Positions 28,613 through 35,340 of a stretch of 36,494 nucleotides of DNA are shown here, piece after piece; the stretch's first letter is position 1; each line of letters starts with the position of its first letter. A model generated the notes under the pieces. The model saw nothing but the letters and a program-made list of their open reading frames with translations. It made no database searches and was not told the DNA's origin. Source of the DNA: Myxococcales bacterium (GTDB taxonomy: Bacteria; Myxococcota; Myxococcia; Myxococcales; 40CM-4-68-19); contig JAIVGS010000191.1 of the NCBI GenBank assembly GCA_020201435.1, forward strand, positions 1-36,494, written 5' to 3'. A program made the position numbers and the translations under genes.

Positions 28613-30362
28613 ACGGCGTCTCCTCGATCGGCGACGGGCGCCGGATCATGTCGTGCAGGTCCGCCGCGGCGGGGACCATCGGGTAGACGCTGTCCTCGGC
28701 CTCGACGCGGAAGTCGATGATCACGGTGCCCCGCTCTGCGCGGGCCTTCTCGACCGCGTTCGGAAGATCGGCCCGGCGGTCGACGCGCAGGCCGCAGAGG
28801 CCGTGCGCCTCGGCGAGCTTGACGAAGTCCGGGCTCTTCAAGGGCGTCGCGATGTACCGTCCGCCATAGAAGAACTGCTGCCACTGGCGCACCATGCCGA
28901 GGTAGCCGTTGTTGATCACCGCGACGTTGAGCTTGAGGCCCTCCTGCGCGCAGGTGGAGAGCTCGGCGGCGGTCATCTGGAAGCCGCCGTCGCCGGCGAT
29001 GACCCAGATCTCGTCGTCGGGAAACGCGAAGCGCGCGCCCATCGCCGCGGGCAGCGCGAAGCCCATCGTGCCGAGGCCGCCGCTGGTGATCAGCTTGCGC
29101 GGATGATCGTGGCGGTAGTACTGCGCCTCCCACATCTGGTGCTGGCCGACGTCGGTGACGACCAGCGCGTTGCCTTTGGTGAGGCGCCAGAGATCGTGCA
29201 TCACGTGCGCCGCGTAGAGCCGGCCGTCGTCCGGCAGCGAGACGATGTCGCGCACCGCCGCTTCGCCCTTCAAGCCGGCGATGTGCTTGCGCCACGGCCC
29301 GCGATCCCGCGGCTTCACGCGCGACAGCAGCTCTTCCAGCGTCACCGCGACGTCGCCGACGAGCGCCACGTCGACCTTGACGGTCTTGTCGATCTCCGAG
29401 GGATCGATCTCGGCGTGGATCTTCTTCGCGCCGACCGCGAACGTCTTCGTGTTGCCGGTGACGCGATCGTCGAATCGCATCCCGAGCGCCACCAACAGAT
29501 CGGACTGCTGCACCGCGAAGTTGACCCACGCTTCGCCGTGCATTCCCATCATGCCCAGCGACAGCGGGTGCGTCGCGGGAAAGCCGCCGAGGCCGAGCAG
29601 CGTCTGCGCGACGGGAATGTCGCTGCGCTCGGCGAGCTCGCGCAGCGCGCGGGTCGCGCCCGCCATCATCACGCCGTGTCCGGCGAGGATCACCGGCCGC
29701 TTCGCGCCGTCGATCAACTCCGCGGCCTTGTCGAGCATCTCCGTGCGCACGCTCCTGCGCTTCCCGTTGCGCGGGCGGTGCGGCGGCGAGAGCTGGACCG
29801 ACTCGACGGCCGCCTGCTGCGCGTCCTTGGTGATGTCGACCAGCACCGGACCGGGCCGTCCCGATCGCGCGACGTGAAACGCCTCGCGGATCGTCGCCGG
29901 GATGTCGGCGGCTTTGGTGACCAGGTAGTTGTGCTTGGTGATCGGCAGCGTGATGCCGGTGGTGTCGATCTCCTGGAACGCGTCGGTGCCCAGCCCGGGA
30001 GACGCGACCTGTCCGGTGATGCAGACCACCGGCGATGAATCGAGCATCGCCGTCGCGATGCCGGTGACGAGGTTGGTCGCGCCCGGCCCCGAGGTCGCAA
30101 CGGCGACGCCGACCTTGCCGGAAGCGCGCGCGTAACCGTCGGCCATGTGCGACGCGCCCTGCTCGTGGCGGACCAGCACGTGCCGGATCGGATACGCGGG
30201 CATCGCGTCGTACGCGGGCATGATCGCGCCGCCCGGATAACCGAAGACGACCTCGACGCCCTCGCGGACCAGCGCCTCCCACAACAGCTGCGCGCCCGTC
30301 CGGCGCGGCGACGGTGCGTCTTCCTCTGCGTGTTTCGGTTCGGTTTCCAGTTGCAGCGCCAT
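28602..30362 (-). CDS. ilvB: Acetolactate synthase catalytic subunit
   Basis: Thiamine-diphosphate enzyme making acetolactate and acetohydroxybutyrate, the first shared step to valine, leucine and isoleucine. Visible blocks are GYPGGAIMPAYDA, the catalytic Glu segment RHEQGASHMADGYARASGK, GRPGPVLVDITKD, and the thiamine motif GDGGFQMTAAELSTC running to NNGYLGMVRQWQ. At 586 residues it is normal, with a short charged N-terminal extension of about 20 residues. An AAAGGAAG ribosome site precedes the ATG. It is the first structural gene after the attenuator, with the terminator hairpin about 30 bases upstream of its start. Confidence 0.96.
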   Translation of the reverse strand: MALQLETEPKHAEEDAPSPRRTGAQLLWEALVREGVEVVFGYPGGAIMPAYDAMPAYPIRHVLVRHEQGASHMADGYARASGKVGVAVATSGPGATNLVTGIATAMLDSSPVVCITGQVASPGLGTDAFQEIDTTGITLPITKHNYLVTKAADIPATIREAFHVARSGRPGPVLVDITKDAQQAAVESVQLSPPHRPRNGKRRSVRTEMLDKAAELIDGAKRPVILAGHGVMMAGATRALRELAERSDIPVAQTLLGLGGFPATHPLSLGMMGMHGEAWVNFAVQQSDLLVALGMRFDDRVTGNTKTFAVGAKKIHAEIDPSEIDKTVKVDVALVGDVAVTLEELLSRVKPRDRGPWRKHIAGLKGEAAVRDIVSLPDDGRLYAAHVMHDLWRLTKGNALVVTDVGQHQMWEAQYYRHDHPRKLITSGGLGTMGFALPAAMGARFAFPDDEIWVIAGDGGFQMTAAELSTCAQEGLKLNVAVINNGYLGMVRQWQQFFYGGRYIATPLKSPDFVKLAEAHGLCGLRVDRRADLPNAVEKARAERGTVIIDFRVEAEDSVYPMVPAAADLHDMIRRPSPIEETPYDS

Positions 30363-30382
30363 GGGCTTCCTTTGCGAGATCC

Positions 30383-30421
30383 AAAAACGAGAAGCCCCCG
30401 GACCCTTTCGGGTGCGGGGGC
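30383..30421 (-). terminator. Attenuator terminator hairpin in front of ilvB
   Basis: Read on the minus strand, GCCCCCGcACCC, loop GAAA, then GGGTcCGGGGGC forms an 11-pair stem with one mismatch (arms 30421-30410 and 30405-30394). A tail TTCTCGTTTTT runs to 30383. The GAAA loop is of the stable GNRA type. The U-run starts six bases after the stem, so it is a less than perfect intrinsic terminator. It lies between the leader-peptide stop and ilvB, as expected for an attenuator. Confidence 0.85.
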
Positions 30422-30471
30422 CTGGTTCCTTCCGGAGTCCTGCTTCCAGTTAGAACGGCGGCCCGCACCCG
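30409..30471 (-). promoter_or_regulatory. Antiterminator pairing of the ilv attenuator
   Basis: On the minus strand, CGGGTGCGGG (30471-30462), inside the last codons of the leader peptide, is a perfect 10-base complement of CCCGCACCCG (30418-30409), which forms most of the terminator's first arm. If the first segment is free, the two pair and the terminator cannot form. The first segment ends 9 bases before the leader stop codon, so a ribosome that reaches the stop covers it, while one stalled at the Leu/Ile/Val codons leaves it free. Pairing is seen directly; the mechanism follows enteric attenuators. Confidence 0.8.
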
Positions 30472-30578
30472 TCGCGAAGGACGACGAGAATGAGGCCGAT
30501 AAGGGAAATCGAGACGAGGCCGGCGGCGCTGGAGGAGTCGTTGCAGAACGTCGCGGGGCGCTGCGTCATCGCCCGCAT
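30450..30578 (-). CDS. ilv operon leader peptide (42 aa)
   Basis: A short gene whose translation senses charged Leu, Ile and Val tRNAs. From the ATG at 30578 it runs 42 codons to TAA at 30450-30452. AAGAGGG (30592-30586) sits 7 bases before the ATG, a good ribosome site; a second in-frame ATG lies at 30569. The codons at 30518-30477 read LVSISLIGLILVVL, 11 of 14 being Leu, Ile or Val. The peptide then ends RDGCGPPF, with its last codons forming one strand of the antiterminator. It starts 25 bases after lgt, so the operon may be read from lgt or from a promoter at the lgt end (TTGACA overlaps the lgt stop, but no good -10 is seen). Too short for ordinary gene finders. Confidence 0.88.
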   Translation of the reverse strand: MRAMTQRPATFCNDSSSAAGLVSISLIGLILVVLRDGCGPPF

Positions 30579-30603
30579 CCGTACGCCCTCTTCGCGGGCG
30601 TTG

Positions 30604-31365
30604 TCAAATCTTGTCCTCAAGTGGCTGATCTTTCAGGCGAGCGAGGAGCACGAATCCGACAAAAGTGGCGGCGATCGACGCATACTGGCCCGGAGTCCAG
30701 CCGACGTAGCGCTCGTCGCCGACGCGCAGCATGTCGAGGGCGAAGCGCACCGGGCCGTAGAGCAGAAGGAACACGGCGACGAAGAATCCGGTCGGACGCG
30801 GCTTGCGATCGAGCGCGACGAACGCGGCGCAGATGACGATCGTCCAGAACAGCTCCAAAAGACCGAGGTCGTAGCGCGGGCCGTCCGGAAAGCGCACCGC
30901 GAGGAAACTGCCGGTCGCGATGCCGACGTGATCGTGGGCGAGCGCGCAGCCGGTGCGGCCGAAGATCCACGCGAACGGAAACGCGAAGGCACAGATGTCG
31001 AAGAACGAGAGCGCCTGCTTCCACGAGAGCCGCTTCAGGCGCAGCGCCACGATCCCGCCGAGGACGCCGCCGATCAGGCCGCCGTACGACGACATCGTGC
31101 CCCACAGCTCGAGCAGCACCAGCGGATTGCGGCGCAGCGCTTCCCGCTCGTAGAGCAAGGTGTCGAAGACGTGCGATCCGACGAAGCCGAGAAACACCGC
31201 CCACAGCACGAGGCTCAGGACGAGGTCGCGATCCCATCCGAGCCGCGTCGCGCGGCGCACCGTGATCTCGTACCCCGCGACGACGGCGGCGAAGACGAGG
31301 ACCTGGAACGCGGAGAGCGAAAAGCCGCCGATCCGCAGGACCGGCTCCGGAACGTACGGGAACAC
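30604..31365 (-). CDS. lgt: Prolipoprotein diacylglyceryl transferase-like protein (divergent Lgt)
   Basis: An inner-membrane enzyme of the Lgt family, which adds diacylglycerol to the lipobox Cys of prolipoproteins. About seven hydrophobic helices are visible over 253 residues. Family landmarks are GTMSSYGGLIGG (89-100), FGRTGC (135-140) and TPGQYASI (224-231). Two positions differ from E. coli Lgt as I recall it: the His in SFHGG is Tyr94 here, and the GRIGNFxNGE block reads GRTGCALAHDHVG, with the Arg kept. It may be a lineage variant with full activity or a paralogue with another role. It starts with GTG at 31365, 9 bases after the secreted SH3 gene. Confidence 0.82.
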   Translation of the reverse strand: MFPYVPEPVLRIGGFSLSAFQVLVFAAVVAGYEITVRRATRLGWDRDLVLSLVLWAVFLGFVGSHVFDTLLYEREALRRNPLVLLELWGTMSSYGGLIGGVLGGIVALRLKRLSWKQALSFFDICAFAFPFAWIFGRTGCALAHDHVGIATGSFLAVRFPDGPRYDLGLLELFWTIVICAAFVALDRKPRPTGFFVAVFLLLYGPVRFALDMLRVGDERYVGWTPGQYASIAATFVGFVLLARLKDQPLEDKI

Positions 31366-31374
31366 CGGCGCACT

Positions 31375-32259
31375 TTACTTGACCGACGCCTCCGGGACCC
31401 AGCCCTGGTTGCCCTGGTCGTCGCGGATCTCGACGTAGCCGCGCTCGCGCCGCAGGACGCGGACCTTCGTCGCCGTCGCGGTCGTCACCTGCGCGCCGGA
31501 CGGCGCCGTCACCTGTCGAGCCGCGTCCTTCGGTTCGGCGAGCATCGGCGCCGGCGCGACGGCCTCCGCGCTGTACAGCTTCTCGACGCGCGGCATGTCG
31601 ACCTTCTTCTCGCGGACCACGTTTTCGCTGAGCTGCTCGAACGCGCGGCCCGCCGCGGCGACGTCCCGCGGCTGGCCGGGCTGGGTGAAGAAGTGGCCGG
31701 TGACGTGCACGATCTGGCCGTCGCCGTAGCGGAAGCGGACGCCGAGGACGCCGGAAGTCTGGTAACGCTCCGCCACCTGGCGCGAGCGCATGAGGATCTC
31801 GACGTTCCTGTCGAGCACGTCGAAGAGCATGCCGCCGCTCGCCAGCTGCCAGCGCGGCTCGCCGTGATCGGCGATCTTCGCGACCAGCCCGCGATCGCCC
31901 TGCACCTGCATCGGGAAGATCGCCTCGGCCGTGCTCTTCTGGTTGAAGCGCACCTTGCCGGGGAAGATCGCTTCGAGCAGGTAATGCACCGCGTGGTCGG
32001 TGGTGTAGAGCATCCCGCCGGCGCTGACGAAGCGGCGCACGCGCTCTCGCGCGGCGGGCGACATCTGGCCGGTGCAGTTGACCATCAGGATCTGCTGCCA
32101 GCGCAAGGGCGTGTCGGGGAGCTGGTCGGGAGTGATCAACGCGTACTTCACGCCGGCGCGGCCCATCACGTGCTCCATGTGATCGGCCGATCCCGCGACG
32201 ATGACGACTTCGGCGGACTCGACGTGCGACGACGCAGCGAGCAGCAGCGCGAGCAGCAT
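31375..32259 (-). CDS. Secreted amidotransferase-fold-like protein with C-terminal SH3 domain, 294 aa
   Basis: The protein opens with a short hydrophobic leader (MLLALLLAASSHVES), so it is exported. Residues about 16-210 look like a class I glutamine-amidotransferase or ThuA-like alpha/beta fold (VVIVAGSADHMEHVM, QILMVNCTGQMSPAARERV, SAGGMLYTTDH, IVHVTGHFFTQPGQ). A nucleophilic Cys in the usual turn is not certain; C62 in VNCTGQ is the only candidate I see. A linker follows, and residues about 250-294 form a bacterial SH3 domain (KVRVLRRERGYVEIRDDQGNQGWV), which commonly binds peptidoglycan or proteins. GGAGG precedes the ATG. It lies 18 bases after the EVE-like gene. Function is unknown; binding to cell wall is an inference from the SH3 domain. 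Confidence 0.8.
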   Translation of the reverse strand: MLLALLLAASSHVESAEVVIVAGSADHMEHVMGRAGVKYALITPDQLPDTPLRWQQILMVNCTGQMSPAARERVRRFVSAGGMLYTTDHAVHYLLEAIFPGKVRFNQKSTAEAIFPMQVQGDRGLVAKIADHGEPRWQLASGGMLFDVLDRNVEILMRSRQVAERYQTSGVLGVRFRYGDGQIVHVTGHFFTQPGQPRDVAAAGRAFEQLSENVVREKKVDMPRVEKLYSAEAVAPAPMLAEPKDAARQVTAPSGAQVTTATATKVRVLRRERGYVEIRDDQGNQGWVPEASVK

Positions 32260-32277
32260 GTTCGTTGACCTCCGCAG

Positions 32278-32724
32278 TCACGAACGCGCGGCGCGCGAAA
32301 ACGATCTCCATGCTCTCTCGAGCTCGCGGGCCACTCCGTCGGGTATGTGGATTCCCGACACCTGCGTATCCCAGTACATTTCCGCGAGTTTTCCGTGCGA
32401 CAGCGCCTCGCGCGGCAGGATAGGCTCGCTCGAAGGGTCGAGCAGCGTGTCGAGCGCGATGTCGACGTAATTGCACGGCACACCCGCGCGCCGCCAGCCG
32501 GGGCCTTCGTACCAGTCGCTCGTCGCCCATCCCGACGCGACGATGCCCCGCGGCTCGACGCCCTGGCGCAGGAGGAACACCCGATCGCCCTTGCGAATCC
32601 GTTTGCTGCGCGCGCAGCTCCAGTCGCTGTGCAGGACGCCGCGCTTGCACAGCCTGCGGATGTCCGCGCGCAGATCGCGCCACGCGTAGACGCGCGGGTT
32701 CCAGGTGAACAGATAGGTCGCTAT
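32278..32724 (-). CDS. EVE/PUA-like domain protein, stand-alone, about 148 aa
   Basis: Conserved segments match the domain usually found in front of HNH nucleases of McrA type and related to EVE/PUA folds: TYLFTWNPRVYAWRDL at the start, WSCARSKRIRKGDRVFLLRQG, EPRGIVASGWATSDWYEGP, NYVDIALDTLL and WDTQVSGIHIP near the end. Such domains are thought to read modified bases. Here no HNH nuclease part follows; the protein ends about 15 residues after the domain. The start is a puzzle: TYLFTW is normally near residue 2-4, but the codon there is ATA (32724-32722), overlapping the prpE stop. The nearest in-frame ATG is at 32829, 35 codons earlier inside prpE and encoding an Arg-rich stretch. A CTG start near 32712 is a further choice. 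Confidence 0.7.
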   Translation of the reverse strand: MATYLFTWNPRVYAWRDLRADIRRLCKRGVLHSDWSCARSKRIRKGDRVFLLRQGVEPRGIVASGWATSDWYEGPGWRRAGVPCNYVDIALDTLLDPSSEPILPREALSHGKLAEMYWDTQVSGIHIPDGVARELERAWRSFSRAARS

Positions 32725-34631
32725 ACCCGGCTCTCGCCGGAAGTCTTCTGTGGATAGCCGAGCCGCGTCAGGACCTTGCCCATCTCGTCGAGCGCGCCGG
32801 CGTCCTCGATGGTCGGCGGCATCGTCCATTGGAGTCCGTCGGCGATCTTGCGGATCGTCCCGCGCAGGATCTTGCCGGAGCGCGTCTTCGGCAGTTTCGC
32901 GACCACCGCCGCGGTCTTGAAGAACGCGACCGGCCCGATCCGATCGCGCACCAGGTCGACCAGCTCCTTGCAGAGCTCTGCCTCCGGACGCGAAACGCCC
33001 GCCTTCAGGACCACGAAACCGACCGGGACCTCGCCTTTCAAGGAGTCGTTCACCCCGACGACCGCGCACTCGGCGACGTCCTCGTGCGAGGCGAGCACCT
33101 CTTCCATCTGTCCGGTCGAGAGCCGGTGGCCGGCGACGTTGATCACGTCGTCGATGCGTCCCATGATCGAGAGGTATCCGTCGCTGTCGAAGTGACCGCC
33201 GTCGCCGGTCAGGTAGTAGCCGGGATATCGCGCGAGGTAAGCGCGCTCGAACGTGGCCTCGTCCTTGTACAGCGTAGGCAGACAACCCGGCGGCAGCGGC
33301 AGCTTGATCGCGATCGCGCCCTGCCTGACGTCCTTGCCTTCCTCGTCGAGGACGTGGACGTCGTAGCCGGGCAGCGGCTTCGTCGCCGACCCCGGCTTGA
33401 CCGGGAACTTCTCGACGCCGATCGGATTGCCGACGATCGGCCAGCCGGTCTCCGTCTGCCACCAGTGATCGATCACCGGAATCTTCAGCCGCTCCTGCGC
33501 CCACTTCAGCGTGTCCGGATCGCAGCGCTCGCCGGCGAGAAACAGCGCGCGCAACACGCGAGTCGGCTTCCACTTCTCGATCTCCACGCCCTGCGGGTCT
33601 TCGCGGCGGATGGCGCGAAACGCGGTCGGGGCGGTGAACAGCGTGCGCACGTCGTGCTGCGTGACCACGCGCCAGAATGCGCCGGCGTCCGGCGTGCCGA
33701 CCGGTTTGCCCTCGTACATGATGGTCGTGTTCCCGTTCAGCAGCGGCGCGTACACGATGTACGAGTGGCCGACGACCCAGCCGATGTCGCTCGCCGCCCA
33801 GTACGCCTCGCCCGGCCGCGCGTCGTAGAAGTGGGTCATGCTCCACTTGAGCGCGACCGCGTGTCCACCGTTGTCGCGGACGATCCCCTTCGGCCGGCCG
33901 GTGGTGCCGCTGGTGTAGAGGACGTAGAGCGGATCGTTGGCGGAGACCGTCACGCAGTCGGCCGGCTGCGCGCCTTCGACCGCTTCGTCCCAGGTGAGAT
34001 CCCGGCCGGCGGCCAACGGCGCTTCCGCCTGCGGCCGCTGGAACACGATCACGTTCGCCGGCTTGTGCCGCGAGAGCTCGATCGCCTTGTCGACCATCGG
34101 CTTGTACGCCACCACCCGTCCCGGCTCGACGCCGCACGAGCCGCAGACGATCGCTTTCGGCTCGGCGTGATCGATCCGCGCCGCCAGCTCGTGCGCCGCG
34201 AACCCGCCGAAGACGACCGAGTGCACCGCGCCGAGACGCGCGCAGCCGAGCATCGCGATGATCGCCTGCGGGATCATCGGCATGTAGACCACCACCCGAT
34301 CGCCCTTTCCGACGCCGAGACGCCGCAGGGCGCCGGCGAACGTCGCCACCTCGCGCTGCAGCTCGCGATACGTGTACTTCGCCGTTTGACCGGTGACCGC
34401 GCTGTCCCAGATCAGGGCGAGCTGGTCGGCGCGGCCGCTCTCGACGTGCACGTCGATCGCGTTCTCGCAGGTGTTGAGCTCCCCGCCCTGGAACCACCGC
34501 GGCTGGCGAGGGTTGGACCGGTCGAGGACGCGATCCCACTTCTTCCGCCAGCGCAGCGCGCCGGCTGCCTCGGACCAGAAGCTCCCCGGATCTTCGAGCG
34601 AGCGACGGTACACCTCGTCATATCGGCCCAT
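32721..34631 (-). CDS. prpE: Propionyl-CoA synthetase (PrpE-type acyl-CoA ligase)
   Basis: Activates propionate (perhaps acetate too) to the CoA thioester, releasing AMP and pyrophosphate. The adenylate-forming motifs are YTSGTTGRPKGIVRDNGGHA, where RDNGGHA marks PrpE rather than acetyl-CoA synthetase, then WWQTETGWPI, YYLTGDGGHFD, GRIDDVINVAGHRLS and the acetylatable-lysine segment PKTRSGKILRGTIRK. Length (636 aa) is typical. No methylcitrate-cycle gene is in the window. The divergent neighbour encodes inorganic pyrophosphatase, which would pull this reaction forward. The 3' end overlaps the likely start of the EVE-like gene. Confidence 0.93.
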   Translation of the reverse strand: MGRYDEVYRRSLEDPGSFWSEAAGALRWRKKWDRVLDRSNPRQPRWFQGGELNTCENAIDVHVESGRADQLALIWDSAVTGQTAKYTYRELQREVATFAGALRRLGVGKGDRVVVYMPMIPQAIIAMLGCARLGAVHSVVFGGFAAHELAARIDHAEPKAIVCGSCGVEPGRVVAYKPMVDKAIELSRHKPANVIVFQRPQAEAPLAAGRDLTWDEAVEGAQPADCVTVSANDPLYVLYTSGTTGRPKGIVRDNGGHAVALKWSMTHFYDARPGEAYWAASDIGWVVGHSYIVYAPLLNGNTTIMYEGKPVGTPDAGAFWRVVTQHDVRTLFTAPTAFRAIRREDPQGVEIEKWKPTRVLRALFLAGERCDPDTLKWAQERLKIPVIDHWWQTETGWPIVGNPIGVEKFPVKPGSATKPLPGYDVHVLDEEGKDVRQGAIAIKLPLPPGCLPTLYKDEATFERAYLARYPGYYLTGDGGHFDSDGYLSIMGRIDDVINVAGHRLSTGQMEEVLASHEDVAECAVVGVNDSLKGEVPVGFVVLKAGVSRPEAELCKELVDLVRDRIGPVAFFKTAAVVAKLPKTRSGKILRGTIRKIADGLQWTMPPTIEDAGALDEMGKVLTRLGYPQKTSGESRV

Positions 34632-34656
34632 GGGCGCAACTCTTTGCCCGGCTCAG

Positions 34657-34670
34657 GCTTGAAATCAAGC
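34657..34670. promoter_or_regulatory. Inverted repeat between divergent prpE and ppa
   Basis: GCTTGA at 34657-34662 and TCAAGC at 34665-34670 are perfect complements with a 2-base centre, in the 63-base gap between the divergent prpE and ppa starts. It could be a small operator for a dimeric regulator. No promoter boxes stand out. With only six bases per arm it could also be chance. Confidence 0.3.
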
Positions 34671-34694
34671 GCAGCCATTGTCAGCGTTGGCTTC

Positions 34695-35228
34695 ATGTCC
34701 AGGGACCTGACGAAGCTCCCCGCCTTCAACGACGACGGCGAGCTGCACGTCGTCGTCGAGTCTCCACGCGGCGCGGGCGTCAAGCTCAAGTACGACCCGG
34801 ACCTCGGCGCGTTCGAATACGGCAAGGCGCTCCCGATCGGGCTCACCTATCCGTACGACTGGGGATTCGTCCCCGGGACCGAAGCGGAAGACGGCGATCC
34901 GCTCGACGCGCTGGTCCTCACCGACGTGCCGAGCTATCCGGGCGTCGTGATCGCCTGCAGGCCGCTCGGGATCCTGCAGCTCGACGAGAAAGACGAAGAG
35001 GGCAAGAAGAAGAGCCGCGAGCGCAACGACCGATTGGTCGCCGTGCCGGTCAAGGCCAAGCGATTCGAAGAGATGGAGGATCCCGACGATCTCTCGGCTC
35101 GCCTGCGCGACGAGATCGAGCGCTTCTTCCTCAACACCACGTTCTTCAGCGCGAAAGATCCGCGCGTCCTCGGCTGGAAGGGCCCGAAGTACGCAGAGAA
35201 GAAGGTACGCCAGGCGATCAAGCGGTAA
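34695..35228 (+). CDS. ppa: Inorganic pyrophosphatase (family I)
   Basis: Hydrolyses pyrophosphate to phosphate in the cytoplasm. Family I marks are YPYDWGFVPGT (52-62), the metal-binding DGDPLD (D66, D68, D71) and RNDRLVAVP near residue 117, which supplies the later metal Asp. At 177 residues it has the usual bacterial length. The ATG at 34695 is chosen because the family domain starts there; no clear ribosome site precedes it, so it could be leaderless or weakly translated. The long frame upstream on this strand is the shadow of prpE. Confidence 0.94.
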   Translation: MSRDLTKLPAFNDDGELHVVVESPRGAGVKLKYDPDLGAFEYGKALPIGLTYPYDWGFVPGTEAEDGDPLDALVLTDVPSYPGVVIACRPLGILQLDEKDEEGKKKSRERNDRLVAVPVKAKRFEEMEDPDDLSARLRDEIERFFLNTTFFSAKDPRVLGWKGPKYAEKKVRQAIKR

Positions 35229-35340
35229 AGGAACTTCGACGTGACGGCGCGGGGGAAGCGCTTTCGCAGCGTTTCTTCAGCGCCCGCAACATCGTGATCG
35301 CGGCGCCGACGTTGACGCCCGCGGTGATCGCGCCGAGCAT
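35218..35340 (-). CDS. Possible small ORF (40 aa) directly after the YchF-like gene
   Basis: An ATG directly follows the stop of the YchF-like gene (TAGATG) and opens a 40-residue frame, beginning MLGAITAGVNVGAAITMLRA and ending in a basic, Ser/Arg-rich tail. The first half is hydrophobic enough for a short amphipathic or membrane helix. It overlaps the 3' end of ppa by 11 bases. No ribosome site is clear beyond the end of the preceding gene. It may be chance. Confidence 0.25.
   Translation of the reverse strand: MLGAITAGVNVGAAITMLRALKKRCESASPAPSRRSSFTA
35255..35275 (+). terminator. Possible terminator hairpin after ppa
   Basis: GAAGCGCT (35255-35262) and AGCGTTTC (35268-35275) can pair over eight positions including one G-U, with a five-base loop. 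Only a short pyrimidine run (TTC) follows, so it is at best a weak intrinsic terminator or a stability hairpin at the end of the ppa transcript. Confidence 0.35.

Noticed and set aside
30593-30610. TTGACA at the lgt end as the promoter of the leader transcript
   Set aside because: With 17 to 18 base spacing the -10 would be GTACGG or TACGGA, poor matches, and would overlap the leader-gene start; kept only as a weak possibility.
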